Below, piece after piece: positions 52,420 through 60,541 of a DNA stretch of 63,870 nt. The notes under the pieces are model-generated. The model did not search any database and was not told the origin of the DNA. It saw only the letters and a list, made by a program, of their open reading frames with translations. Source of the DNA: Oscillospiraceae bacterium (GTDB lineage Bacteria; Bacillota; Clostridia; Oscillospirales; Acutalibacteraceae); contig SVQH01000018.1 of NCBI GenBank assembly GCA_015065425.1, positions 1 through 63,870 of the forward strand. The letters are read 5' to 3'. Position numbers and translations under genes: made by a program. The stretch's first letter is position 1. Every line of letters begins with the position of its first letter.

Positions 52420-54303
52420 ATGTTGTATCCTGAATTACGCAAAGTAAAGGAAAAAATAAGCAGAACCGATGTTTTTACGGGGATAAAGGCAACGGGCAGG
52501 ATATCGGAAGGTAAATTCCGTGATATGGTAAACATTTCCTTTGATGAATTTCCGTGTATGAGAACAAGACGAAAAAGGGCAATATGGACAGGCAGAACTT
52601 CTCTTGAATCAGGTGCTGTGGATTATAACGGCGGAGAGCATATTTATTACGGTAAAGGAATTCTTGAGGCTGTATCTGTCGCAGGTAAGTTTCTTTTTTG
52701 TTCTGAAAAATACCTCTATGTAGACGGTAAGCGGCTGGGAGATATAGAACTTGACCGGTCTGTTGAAAAGCGGAGTATTATCGGTTTCGGAAGAAATTTG
52801 CTTGTTCTTCCCGAAGGCGTATATATTGAGTTTTCGGATGACGGAAAATATAAATACACCGATATGCACTCGGAGATAGTATTCTCTGATGTTTCTGTTT
52901 CTTTTTGCAACAGTGCTTATGAAGATGTTACCGTAAAAAACAAGTATCTTCCGCCTTTAGTTCCTTCGGTAGGAGACACTTATATCAGAAAAGAAAACGG
53001 AGAAATGTATCTTTGGGAGTATACTTCAGGCGGTACATGGGAGAAAAACGGCAGACTTTATGTAAACATCAGAGCGGAGGGTATCGGTGAAGGGTTCTAT
53101 GTCGGAGAAAAGATAAGTATAGCCGATGATATTTTTTCAGCAGAAAAAGGCAGTGTAGTTGATGCTTCAGATGACAGAATAACGGTGGATATTATTCTTG
53201 ATGAAGCTTCATCTGAACACGGTGAACTGAAGTTCAGAAAATATTTTCCTTTGATGGATTTTGCAGTTGAACACAATAACCGTATATGGGGCTGTCGTTA
53301 CGGAGAGGATATCGACGGAAATTTTGTCAATGAGATATATGCCTGTGCTCCCGGGAATCCTTTGAAATGGTATTGCTATGAGGGTACATCTATGGACAGC
53401 TTTGCTGCCACACTCGGCTGCAGCGGAGAGTTTACAGGTGCTTGTGTGCTGGGGAATGATGTGCTGTTTTTCAAAGAAGATTACCTGATAAGAGTAAGCG
53501 GAGATTCTCCTGCCACCTTTTCTGTCCAGACCGTCCCGTTTCAGGGTGTGGAAAAGGGAAGCAGCAAAAGTATCGTCCGTATAGCCGACCGTCTTTTTTA
53601 TAAGGGGAGAGAGGGTATCTGTGTTTTTGACGGTTCGTCACAGATGGTAATATCGCGTTCTCTGGGAGACGGGAAATTCAGCGACGTTATTGCAGGTGCC
53701 GTCAACGGTAAATACTATGCAGCAATGACAGACGGCAACGGCAAACGCAGTATTTATGTTTTTGACAGTGCTGTATCTTACTGGAGCAAGGAGAACTGTG
53801 CAGATATACGATATATGATAAATATGGGCGGTTGTCTGTTTTTTGTGGAGCTGACAGAAAGAGTTGATGATTATGCCAATTTGTACAGATTTGTTTTATG
53901 GGACGAAAAGAAGAAAAATGATGCACCTGATATACTTGGGGCTTTTCTTGAAAATTCCGATCATGTTTATGTAAGTGAGGACAGTGTGTCATGGTTTGTT
54001 GAAACAGGGGAAATAGGAGAAAACACACTTCCCGAAAGGCAGATTCTGAGAAGTATTCTGATAACAGCTTCGCTTGTTGATGAATCGGATATAAAAATAT
54101 TTATTTTGCCCGAGGGGGAAACTGAGTGGATAAGTCTCGGCATTATATCTTCAGCAAGGAACGGTGCATTCAGTGTGCCAGTAAATACACCCCCGTGTCA
54201 CAGTTATATCATCAGAATTGAGGGACAGGGGGAGTGTATGATTCATTCCATTGTCAGACGGAGTGAAATAACAAGTGAGGTGAAAAATATTGGCAGACGA
54301 TAG
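52420..54303 (+). CDS. DNA stabilization / tail hub protein (beta-propeller-like)
   Basis: This 627-residue protein begins LYPELRKVKEKISRTDVFTG and is rich in beta-strands with repeated blade-like segments such as FAVEHNNRIWGCRYG, NDVLFFKEDYLIRVSGD, VRIADRLFYKGREGICVFDG and NGKYYAAMTDGN. The pattern suits the beta-propeller tail proteins of podoviruses (P22 gp10-like or stabilization protein) that close the portal and carry the tail. It starts 12 bp after the adaptor gene with an AAGGAGAG site and overlaps a 48-residue ORF by 14 bp. Confidence 0.7.
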   Translation: MLYPELRKVKEKISRTDVFTGIKATGRISEGKFRDMVNISFDEFPCMRTRRKRAIWTGRTSLESGAVDYNGGEHIYYGKGILEAVSVAGKFLFCSEKYLYVDGKRLGDIELDRSVEKRSIIGFGRNLLVLPEGVYIEFSDDGKYKYTDMHSEIVFSDVSVSFCNSAYEDVTVKNKYLPPLVPSVGDTYIRKENGEMYLWEYTSGGTWEKNGRLYVNIRAEGIGEGFYVGEKISIADDIFSAEKGSVVDASDDRITVDIILDEASSEHGELKFRKYFPLMDFAVEHNNRIWGCRYGEDIDGNFVNEIYACAPGNPLKWYCYEGTSMDSFAATLGCSGEFTGACVLGNDVLFFKEDYLIRVSGDSPATFSVQTVPFQGVEKGSSKSIVRIADRLFYKGREGICVFDGSSQMVISRSLGDGKFSDVIAGAVNGKYYAAMTDGNGKRSIYVFDSAVSYWSKENCADIRYMINMGGCLFFVELTERVDDYANLYRFVLWDEKKKNDAPDILGAFLENSDHVYVSEDSVSWFVETGEIGENTLPERQILRSILITASLVDESDIKIFILPEGETEWISLGIISSARNGAFSVPVNTPPCHSYIIRIEGQGECMIHSIVRRSEITSEVKNIGRR

Positions 54304-54436
54304 GATGTACAAAAACACTGAGGATATTTACAGGCTTCTTTTGTCGCTTAAAAAGGAAATGAGTGAACTTACCGTACAGGTACGGGCTATGAGAAAAGAA
54401 ATGAAGGGAGATGATATTGGTGCAAAAAGTAAATAA
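54290..54436 (+). CDS. 48-residue coiled-coil phage protein
   Basis: A short ORF begins with TTG at 54290, 7 bp after a GAGGTG site, overlapping the upstream stop by 14 bp. It encodes MADDRMYKNTEDIYRLLLSL followed by a KKEMSELTVQVRAMRKEMKG helix, which forms heptads of a short coiled coil. It overlaps the next gene by some bases in another frame. The clear ribosome site and helical pattern support it; its function is unknown. Confidence 0.6.
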   Translation: MADDRMYKNTEDIYRLLLSLKKEMSELTVQVRAMRKEMKGDDIGAKSK

Positions 54437-55316
54437 GAAAAAAGCCGTTGAAGAGGCTTTAAGTGAGCTTTCAAAGAATAAGAGCACTTCAGACGGCAGT
54501 ATACAGGACAGTCGGGAGACAAGTTCCGGTTTTCTTGCTGCTGCAAAGGATGTGGTAAATAATGTTGCTGATGCGGTTTATTATCCCGTTACAGCACAGA
54601 AATATCTCAATAAGCTGATGGCAGAATCAGATTCATTCTCTTATGATATGAAAGCAGATCCTGTTTATAAGCAGTACCGTGATATGTATGAGAAAGAGAG
54701 TGAACTTGCGGCAAAGGATATTTTCGGTCTTGCCACAGCACTTACAGGAGGATACGGGAATTCTTATGCGGCTACGGCAGTTTCGGGAGTTGTCAGTGAT
54801 TATCTTAACAAACTTACGGAAAAGGGACAGCAGCTGCGTGATAATGCTTATGATGAACACCGTGACAAAATAAGCGATCTTTATGCTGCATATAAAGAGT
54901 ATGCCACCATTGCAGACAAAAAGTATGAACGACGGCAACAGGAAAATGCAGCAGAAAAGGCGGAGGAAAAGGCTGTAGCTCAGGCACTTAAAGACTTTGC
55001 CTTTGATGCTGCGGATGTCGGAGATTACAGTTTTCTTGAACAGCTGGGTATAAATACCGACAGCTTAAAGGAAAAAGATGCTCTTGAAAAGGCAGATCTT
55101 TTTGCAAAATACGGGGATTATTCGGGACTTGCGGCATCGGGAATTGATATTTCCAAACTGAATGAGGAGGAAAGTTATGAGCTTGCCCGTCTGTTTGCAG
55201 AATATGGAGATTACTCTCTTCTTAATCTCATTGGGGTTGATACGGACAACATTGAAACAAAGGATTATTATAACCGTTTGCTTCTGTGGGCAAGATATCT
55301 TAAGGCTTTAAGATGA
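54420..55316 (+). CDS. Internal virion (ejection-type) protein with GDYS repeats
   Basis: This protein of about 298 residues is helical, with an Ala-rich middle (ADAVYYPVTAQKYLNKLMAE, GYGNSYAATAVSGVVSDYLNK) and a charged coiled coil (KKYERRQQENAAEKAEEKAV). Its last third holds three units of about 33 residues with the pattern (A)xxGDYSxLxxxGIDxxxL. Its place before the lysis and fibre genes fits an internal or ejection protein. AAGGGAG lies 9 bp before GTG 54420; the upstream ATG 54411 is too close to it. Confidence 0.65.
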   Translation: MQKVNKKKAVEEALSELSKNKSTSDGSIQDSRETSSGFLAAAKDVVNNVADAVYYPVTAQKYLNKLMAESDSFSYDMKADPVYKQYRDMYEKESELAAKDIFGLATALTGGYGNSYAATAVSGVVSDYLNKLTEKGQQLRDNAYDEHRDKISDLYAAYKEYATIADKKYERRQQENAAEKAEEKAVAQALKDFAFDAADVGDYSFLEQLGINTDSLKEKDALEKADLFAKYGDYSGLAASGIDISKLNEEESYELARLFAEYGDYSLLNLIGVDTDNIETKDYYNRLLLWARYLKALR

Positions 55317-55855
55317 TAAAAATTTATATAAATGCGGCACACACCTCTTTTTCTCCGGGAGGTGTGTGGGGTGAAAGAACAGAGCATGAGGATATGCTGA
55401 AGTTTACGAGAATGCTTTCAATAGAGCTGGAAAGAGATCCCGATATTTCATGTAAGGTTTTTACGGGGGATCTCAGAAAAACGTTTACGGGGTATGATGT
55501 TGTGCTTTCATTTCACAGGGGGACAAATATTAAGAACAGTGAAAAACACGGGGCACAGGTATTTGTACAGGAGAATGCATCTGCAGATATACAGTATGAA
55601 GCGTTCAGATTGCTTGAAAGCATAAGCTCGGAAAAATATTTCAGAATGCTGGGTGTACATACAGCCACAAGTAAAAATATTCCTGCAAGTATCAATCATA
55701 CGGGTTGTGAGAGGACATTTCTGTTTCATATAGGCTTTATTGATTCACAAAGAGATAACAGATTGTTTGACAGCTGTTATGAGGAACTCGCACGGGAACT
55801 TTCGGAAAGAATAAAAGAAGTGTTTAAGGAGGAGAAAAATGAAGATAACACCTGA
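55313..55855 (+). CDS. Amidase_3-like protein with altered catalytic site
   Basis: This 180-residue protein resembles the N-acetylmuramoyl-L-alanine amidase_3 fold: NAAHTSFSPGGVWGE at the start (His10), a Glu in TEHED (24 or 26), VVLSFHRGTN (His68) and LFHIGFIDSQRDNRLFD. These give the three zinc-ligand positions. In active enzymes the last motif reads E-x-GF; here it is H-x-GF (His139), so the usual catalytic Glu is replaced. It may be an inactive, binding-only or structural version. It overlaps the genes on both sides. Confidence 0.6.
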   Translation: MIKIYINAAHTSFSPGGVWGERTEHEDMLKFTRMLSIELERDPDISCKVFTGDLRKTFTGYDVVLSFHRGTNIKNSEKHGAQVFVQENASADIQYEAFRLLESISSEKYFRMLGVHTATSKNIPASINHTGCERTFLFHIGFIDSQRDNRLFDSCYEELARELSERIKEVFKEEKNEDNT

Positions 55856-56705
55856 TTTTCAAAGACTTCATACGGGAGAAAACAAATCGCGGGTGATTCT
55901 TGTTGATATAAGTGACCTTCTTGTGAATGTTACAGCAAGACTTTCTTTTGTGACTCCCAGGGGAAGAATTTTTATAACAGATCCGCTGAAATTTACTGAT
56001 GATGTATGCAGGTACCGTATTCCCGACAATGTTCTTGACGGAAAGGGATTGCTTCTCGTTCAGCTGAGTGCATACGGAAATGATGACTATGTCATAAAAT
56101 CTCCCGTAGTTGAATTTCCTGTTTATTCTTCCGTAGATGATATGAGCTGTCCTGCGGTGAGTGAAGAAGGACTCAGAAGTCTTTCGGAACTGCTTGAAAT
56201 GGCAGAAAGTAAGCAGGATAAGCTTATTTTTGATGATGCTCCCGTAACAGGAAGTCTTAATCCTGTAACATCATCCGGTATAGCACAGGCCCTGAAGGAT
56301 ATCGCTGAAGAAATAAGTGCGGGAACTGATGGTTTTTCTCCTGTTGTTTCGGTTAATTATGTCGCCGGGGGACATGAAATTACGATTACCGATAAAGAAG
56401 GGGAGAAAATATTTATTGTTTATGACGGAGAAAAAGGTGAGAAGGGCGATAAGGGTGACAAGGGGGAAAACGGAGCAAACGGAGCCAAGGGCGACAGAGG
56501 CTCTGACGGTTATTCGCCCGTAAAAGGAATTGATTATTTTGACGGAGAGAAGGGAGAGCCGGGTATTCCCGGTGAGAAGGGGGACAAGGGAGATCCCGGG
56601 GAGGACGGTATCACACCTGTAAGGGGTGTCGATTACTGGACTGAAGCTGATAAGGCAGAGATAAAAAGCTATGTTGATGAAGTGATACTCGGAGGTGAGT
56701 GGTAA
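55839..56705 (+). CDS. BppU-type baseplate/receptor-binding protein with collagen-like repeat
   Basis: This 288-residue protein has an N-terminal BppU-like domain (KITPDFQRLHTGENKSRVI, RIPDNVLDGKGLLLVQLSAY, SPVVEFPVYSSVDDM). A short helix with a tail-fibre type motif follows (KQDKLIFDDAPVTGSLNPV, then TSSGIAQALKDI). A collagen-like Gly-x-y stretch lies at about residues 205-260 (GEKGEKGDKGDKG, then GEPGIPGEKGDKGDPG). It ends with GVDYWTEADKAEIKSYVDE. Trimeric Gly-x-y fibres serve as rigid stalks for receptor binding. It overlaps the LRR gene by one base. Confidence 0.82.
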   Translation: MKITPDFQRLHTGENKSRVILVDISDLLVNVTARLSFVTPRGRIFITDPLKFTDDVCRYRIPDNVLDGKGLLLVQLSAYGNDDYVIKSPVVEFPVYSSVDDMSCPAVSEEGLRSLSELLEMAESKQDKLIFDDAPVTGSLNPVTSSGIAQALKDIAEEISAGTDGFSPVVSVNYVAGGHEITITDKEGEKIFIVYDGEKGEKGDKGDKGENGANGAKGDRGSDGYSPVKGIDYFDGEKGEPGIPGEKGDKGDPGEDGITPVRGVDYWTEADKAEIKSYVDEVILGGEW

Positions 56706-57544
56706 TGAGTGTTCAGTCAAAAATGACAGCCATAGCATCGGGGCTGCGTACACTTTCGGGTACGGAAAACAAAATGGGTCTTGATGCCATGAATTCTCAT
56801 GTTGCAGATGCAAATGATACCGTTGATACCCAGACGGGGCTTATAAGTCAGATAAAATCGGCACTTCAGGGAAAAACTGCAGCGGGAGAAGGCAAACCCG
56901 GACAGGAGAAGGATTTCAATACAGAGAAAAACGGTGTGTTTACGGTAGAACCTGATGAGGGGTATGTACTTACAAAGGTCACTATGGCGGTAGATGTTCC
57001 TGAAGAAAAGCCTGAACAGACAAAAACAGTAGATATTACGAATAACGGAACTGTAAACATTGCCCCTGATGCAGGTAAAACACTTTCGGGGGTTACAGTG
57101 AACGTAAATGTCCCCACCGGCGGAGGCAGTGGCAGTGATGACGGAATGCTTGCCGCCGTTTTGTCAAGAACAGTGACTTCTCTGAATGTTCCTGCAGGAA
57201 CCGCAAAGCTTGGTCTTTATGCTCTGAGAAACTGTGATATGATGACGGCTGTTACTCTTCCCGAGGGACTCACTGCGATTGAAGGGTCGGCATTTTATAA
57301 CTGTACTTCTCTCGGAAATATTGAAATTCCTTCAACTGTAACACTTGTTGATTCACAGGTTTTTTATAACTGTACGGCTCTGAGCACTGTAACATTCAAG
57401 GGAAAACCGGCAACTATTTACTATAATGCATTTAACCGTTGTACGGCATTGACGGATATTTATGTGCCCTGGGCTGAAGGTGAGGTTGCAGAAGCACCCT
57501 GGGGTGCAACGTCAGCCAAAATTCATTACAATTCGGAGGTGTAA
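56705..57544 (+). CDS. Phage tail protein with BspA-type leucine-rich repeats
   Basis: This 279-residue protein has an N-terminal helical segment (VQSKMTAIASGLRTLSGTEN, LISQIKSALQGK), a middle beta domain (EKNGVFTVEPDEGYVLTKVT), and BspA-type LRR_5 repeats in the last third (MMTAVTLPEGLTAIEGSAF, LGNIEIPSTVTLVDSQVF, LSTVTFKGKPATIYYNAF). LRRs of this type bind surface proteins or glycans, so it is probably a receptor-binding or fibre component. ATG 56705 is 9 bp from GGAGG. Confidence 0.8.
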   Translation: MSVQSKMTAIASGLRTLSGTENKMGLDAMNSHVADANDTVDTQTGLISQIKSALQGKTAAGEGKPGQEKDFNTEKNGVFTVEPDEGYVLTKVTMAVDVPEEKPEQTKTVDITNNGTVNIAPDAGKTLSGVTVNVNVPTGGGSGSDDGMLAAVLSRTVTSLNVPAGTAKLGLYALRNCDMMTAVTLPEGLTAIEGSAFYNCTSLGNIEIPSTVTLVDSQVFYNCTALSTVTFKGKPATIYYNAFNRCTALTDIYVPWAEGEVAEAPWGATSAKIHYNSEV

Positions 57545-57547
57545 AAG

Positions 57548-59104
57548 GTGAGTAATATAAGCGACAACACGGAAGCTTTGCAGGATATTCTTGATGCCGT
57601 GAATGACCTTCCCGGAAGTGTATCCGATGACAGTCATACTCATGATGACAGATATTATACCGAAGGAGAGACGGATGCACTGCTTCTTATGAAAAGTGAC
57701 AAGAACCACGACCACGACGGAAGATATTATACCGATGATGAGACAGATTTGCTTCTTTTGAGTAAGAGTGATGTTACTCATTCTCATGATGAAACATATA
57801 ATACAAGGGAAGAAATAACTGCTCTTCTCTCGGGGAAAAGTGATGTGTCACATAAGCACAGTGAGTATGCAGATAAAACGGATATACCCACGGTCCCGTT
57901 AAATGTATCGGAATTTGCCAATGATGTGGGATATGTTAACTCGACCCTGATGAATGAGGCACTGTCCGTAAAGAGTGATATAGCTCATACTCACGGTGAA
58001 TATGCTCAAAAACAACATACTCACGATTATGCAGATAAAAAGCATGACCACTTATGTATAGTAAGTTTTCCGGGACCAATAACAGTATCAGGCTATTTGT
58101 CCTGTTCTATTGCAACTTCGCCAAGTTTTGAAAACAGTATTTATGGTGACGAGTTAAGAATAGAAGGTAATCAAAGTGCCGTTATAGCAAGTCACGGAGG
58201 TTATATTGCCAATGATTCTTATGAAGTCTGTTTATGTGCAAGCGAATTATGTGAAGCAACCGAAGATGCATTAAATGCTTTTGCAACAGGTCTTAAGACA
58301 AAAGTGAACGGACAAAATACTTTTGCAGCAGGCTATAAAAACACAGCCAATAACAATCAATTTGTAATAGGAAAAAACAGCAGGGAAGTGACAGGCTGTT
58401 CAGATACCGATGAACAAACGGATGATAGTTCCGTTTTTATAATCGGATACGGGACAGAACATACACCTGCAAATGCAATGAGAGTGACTTCATCAGGTAA
58501 ATGCATGGGAGCGAGTGCTTTTGTCGGAAGCGGTGCTGACTTTGCTGAGTACTTTGAATGGCTTGACGGAAATCCCGATAACGAGGACAGACGAGGCAGA
58601 ATAGTCACTCTTGACGGTGACAAAATAAGATTTGCTGTTTCTGAAGATGATTATATCTTAGGTGTTGTATCAGGCTCGGGCTGTTTTATCGGAAATTCAC
58701 AGAGTGAAGAATGGCAAGGAAAATATCTTAAGGATATATTCGGAGAAAATCTCACCCGGCAAGCGGAAGTACCTGAAAGTATTAAAGAAAAGAAAATACT
58801 TGTAGAAGATGAAAAGGGAGAAAGGGTTGAACAAACGATAACTGAAGTCATTCCTGCACACACAGTAACGCAGTTTATTGTCAATCCCGATTATGACCGT
58901 GAACAGGAATATGTAAGCCGTGAGTTCAGAAAAGAATGGTCTCCTGTAGGCTTCCACGGTCAGATAGTTGTAGCGGATGACGGAACTTGTCAGGTTAACT
59001 CATATTGTAAACCTTCAAAAAACGGTATCGGTACGGCAGCTGAAAGCGGTTTCAGAGTTATGGCAAGACTTGATGATACGCATATCAGGGTTCTTGTTAA
59101 ATAG
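57548..59104 (+). CDS. Tail fibre with His-rich repeats and peptidase_G2-type C-terminus
   Basis: This 518-residue protein starts with GTG behind GGAGGTG. The N-terminal 170 residues hold repeats of the form H-x-H-D-(D/G)-RYYT-(E/D)-x-E-T-D-x-LL, which in fibres coordinate metals along a trimer. Residues ~185-310 are a beta-rich domain encoded by DNA of different codon use. The C-terminal 200 residues match the peptidase_G2 (IMC, intramolecular chaperone/autocleavage) type: SGADFAEYFEWLDGNPDNED, GRIVTLDGDKIRFA, and EWSPVGFHGQIVV. Such domains assist trimer folding and are cut off. Confidence 0.8.
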   Translation: MSNISDNTEALQDILDAVNDLPGSVSDDSHTHDDRYYTEGETDALLLMKSDKNHDHDGRYYTDDETDLLLLSKSDVTHSHDETYNTREEITALLSGKSDVSHKHSEYADKTDIPTVPLNVSEFANDVGYVNSTLMNEALSVKSDIAHTHGEYAQKQHTHDYADKKHDHLCIVSFPGPITVSGYLSCSIATSPSFENSIYGDELRIEGNQSAVIASHGGYIANDSYEVCLCASELCEATEDALNAFATGLKTKVNGQNTFAAGYKNTANNNQFVIGKNSREVTGCSDTDEQTDDSSVFIIGYGTEHTPANAMRVTSSGKCMGASAFVGSGADFAEYFEWLDGNPDNEDRRGRIVTLDGDKIRFAVSEDDYILGVVSGSGCFIGNSQSEEWQGKYLKDIFGENLTRQAEVPESIKEKKILVEDEKGERVEQTITEVIPAHTVTQFIVNPDYDREQEYVSREFRKEWSPVGFHGQIVVADDGTCQVNSYCKPSKNGIGTAAESGFRVMARLDDTHIRVLVK

Positions 59105-59183
59105 GCGGTAACTGAAAAAGTATCACTTTTAAGTAAAAACATTTATATAAACCATCTTAATTTTAACAGAAACGAGGGAAAAT

Positions 59184-59978
59184 ATGGCATTTTTAATACC
59201 CGATAAAGTACGTACCGAGTACGGGCTTGAAATAAAAGAAAAGATCCTTCCCGCAGCATTGAAGCCGGACACAAAGCTTTCAAACGGAACGGGAAAGGTT
59301 GAGTACATAACCATTCATAACACAGATGATATCAATGAAGCGGCAGATACAAACGATGCTGAACAGTATGCAAGAGCCACATTCAACGGTAATATGGGCG
59401 GAGTGACGGTTCATTATTACATAGATGAAACGGATTGCTGGCAGATACTGAAAGAAGATGAGATAGGTTATCATGCAGCAGACGGCAAAACGGGTCCCGG
59501 GAACGGAACGAGCCTTGCCATTGAAATAATTATGGACGGTTCAGGCAGTAATGCTGATACTGCAGCAGAGAACAGAGGGGCAAAACTTGCCGCAATTCTT
59601 CTTTACAGACACGGCCTTAGTATCGACAGACTTGCAAACCATAATATATGGTACCCGAATAAATACTGTCCTGCATATATTCTTCCTCATTGGGATGAAT
59701 TCAAAAACAAGGTTGAGGCTTATCTTCTTGAGATAATTTCAACTGACAATAATATAAATGAGGGGGCGGGAAAAGTGGCTGACACAGACGATATTATTTA
59801 CAGAGTTCAGGTAGGTGCATTCAAAAACAAGGAAAACGCTGACAATTATGTAAAAACCTTAAAAGCGGCAGGCTTTGAGGCATTTACTGTTATTGCAGGT
59901 TATGTTGACGGAGACGGACAGATAACCTCTGCTGATGCAAGAACTGCTCTGAGGAAATCGGTAGGACTGGAGGAATAA
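59184..59978 (+). CDS. Endolysin: N-acetylmuramoyl-L-alanine amidase with SPOR-like tail
   Basis: This 264-residue lysin has an amidase_2 domain: VEYITIHNTDD (zinc His45), GGVTVHYYIDETDCWQIL, then GTSLAIEIIMDG and LANHNIWYPNKYCP (His153, Cys162). It cleaves the amide between muramic acid and the peptide. A linker and a SPOR-like repeat follow (IIYRVQVGAFKNKENADNYV, KTLKAAGFEAF), which in other proteins binds denuded glycan strands. The last 26 residues resemble half of a type I dockerin. Holin and XhlA-like genes follow, forming a lysis cassette. Confidence 0.9.
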   Translation: MAFLIPDKVRTEYGLEIKEKILPAALKPDTKLSNGTGKVEYITIHNTDDINEAADTNDAEQYARATFNGNMGGVTVHYYIDETDCWQILKEDEIGYHAADGKTGPGNGTSLAIEIIMDGSGSNADTAAENRGAKLAAILLYRHGLSIDRLANHNIWYPNKYCPAYILPHWDEFKNKVEAYLLEIISTDNNINEGAGKVADTDDIIYRVQVGAFKNKENADNYVKTLKAAGFEAFTVIAGYVDGDGQITSADARTALRKSVGLEE

Positions 59979-59980
59979 GG

Positions 59981-60181
59981 ATGTTGATGAAAGAAAGACT
60001 GAAGTCATGGGCAGTGTGGCTGTCCGTATTCGGTGCATTGGGGGTAATACTCAACGCATTCGGAGTATTTGAAAAGATAGGCATTGACAGTGCAACATTT
60101 GATGTTGTTGTAAATGCAGTGGGAAGTGTTCTTATAGCCTTCGGGATACTTAATAATCCTACGGATAAAACCGGCTTTTAA
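59981..60181 (+). CDS. Phage holin (phi LC3 type)
   Basis: This 66-residue protein has two membrane segments (about residues 10-30 and 38-55) and the family's closing motif LIAFGILNNPTDKTGF (compare G-x-x-x-(D/N)PTTKG in phi LC3 holins). It opens with charged MLMKERLKSWAVWL. It would form pores that let the amidase out. The gene starts 3 bp after the endolysin with a GGAGGAATAAGG site. Confidence 0.85.
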   Translation: MLMKERLKSWAVWLSVFGALGVILNAFGVFEKIGIDSATFDVVVNAVGSVLIAFGILNNPTDKTGF

Positions 60182-60193
60182 GGAGGATTTCTT

Positions 60194-60427
60194 ATGAGTG
60201 ATAATTGTCCTTGTGAGGCTGTGAGAGAACTGAAAACAATAGTTGAACGTCACGACAGGCAGCTGAATAAAGACCACACAGAGTTTGCCGAGATTCAGAA
60301 AGACCTTCAGTACATAAAAGAAAGTCTTGACAAAAAGAGCCGTCTTAATATGACGACTGTGACTGCTGTGATTCAGGCATTATGTACACTTGCCGTTATG
60401 ATTATTGCGGCAAAGCTGGGAGTGTAA
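60194..60427 (+). CDS. XhlA-like phage protein
   Basis: This 77-residue protein has a helical coiled-coil region (CEAVRELKTIVERHDRQL, EFAEIQKDLQYIKESLDKKS) and a C-terminal membrane segment (MTTVTAVIQALCTLAVMIIA). The layout is that of XhlA-type haemolysin/holin partner proteins. It lies 12 bp after the holin gene and is the last gene of the module, before the terminator at 60.5 kb. Confidence 0.78.
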   Translation: MSDNCPCEAVRELKTIVERHDRQLNKDHTEFAEIQKDLQYIKESLDKKSRLNMTTVTAVIQALCTLAVMIIAAKLGV

Positions 60428-60502
60428 TAAGAGTAATATAATAAATTTACGGTTTCAGTTTTCGGCAGATATATAACACTTTGTTATGTGTTGCAGTATA
60501 AA

Positions 60503-60536
60503 ACAAACCCGACTCGCTTTTCTGAGTCGGGTTTGT
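60503..60536. terminator. Bidirectional terminator at the phage module's right end
   Basis: ACAAACCCGACTC pairs perfectly with GAGTCGGGTTTGT. It separates the phage operon from the convergent LRR gene. A-rich and T-rich flanks let it work both ways. Confidence 0.9.
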
Positions 60537-60541
60537 TGTTA

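Noticed and set aside
56440-56620. GAGAAGGG-type tandem repeats as a regulatory repeat
   Set aside because: They are the codons of the collagen-like Gly-x-y stretch in the BppU-type protein.
56705-59104. Possible diversity-generating retroelement near the variable tail genes
   Set aside because: No reverse transcriptase gene and no second template copy are seen in the window.
45454-60541. Search for an attachment-site pair, integrase, repressor and tRNA at the phage module's ends
   Set aside because: No convincing direct repeat, tRNA gene or recombinase is visible. The ends can only be placed at the flanking host genes.
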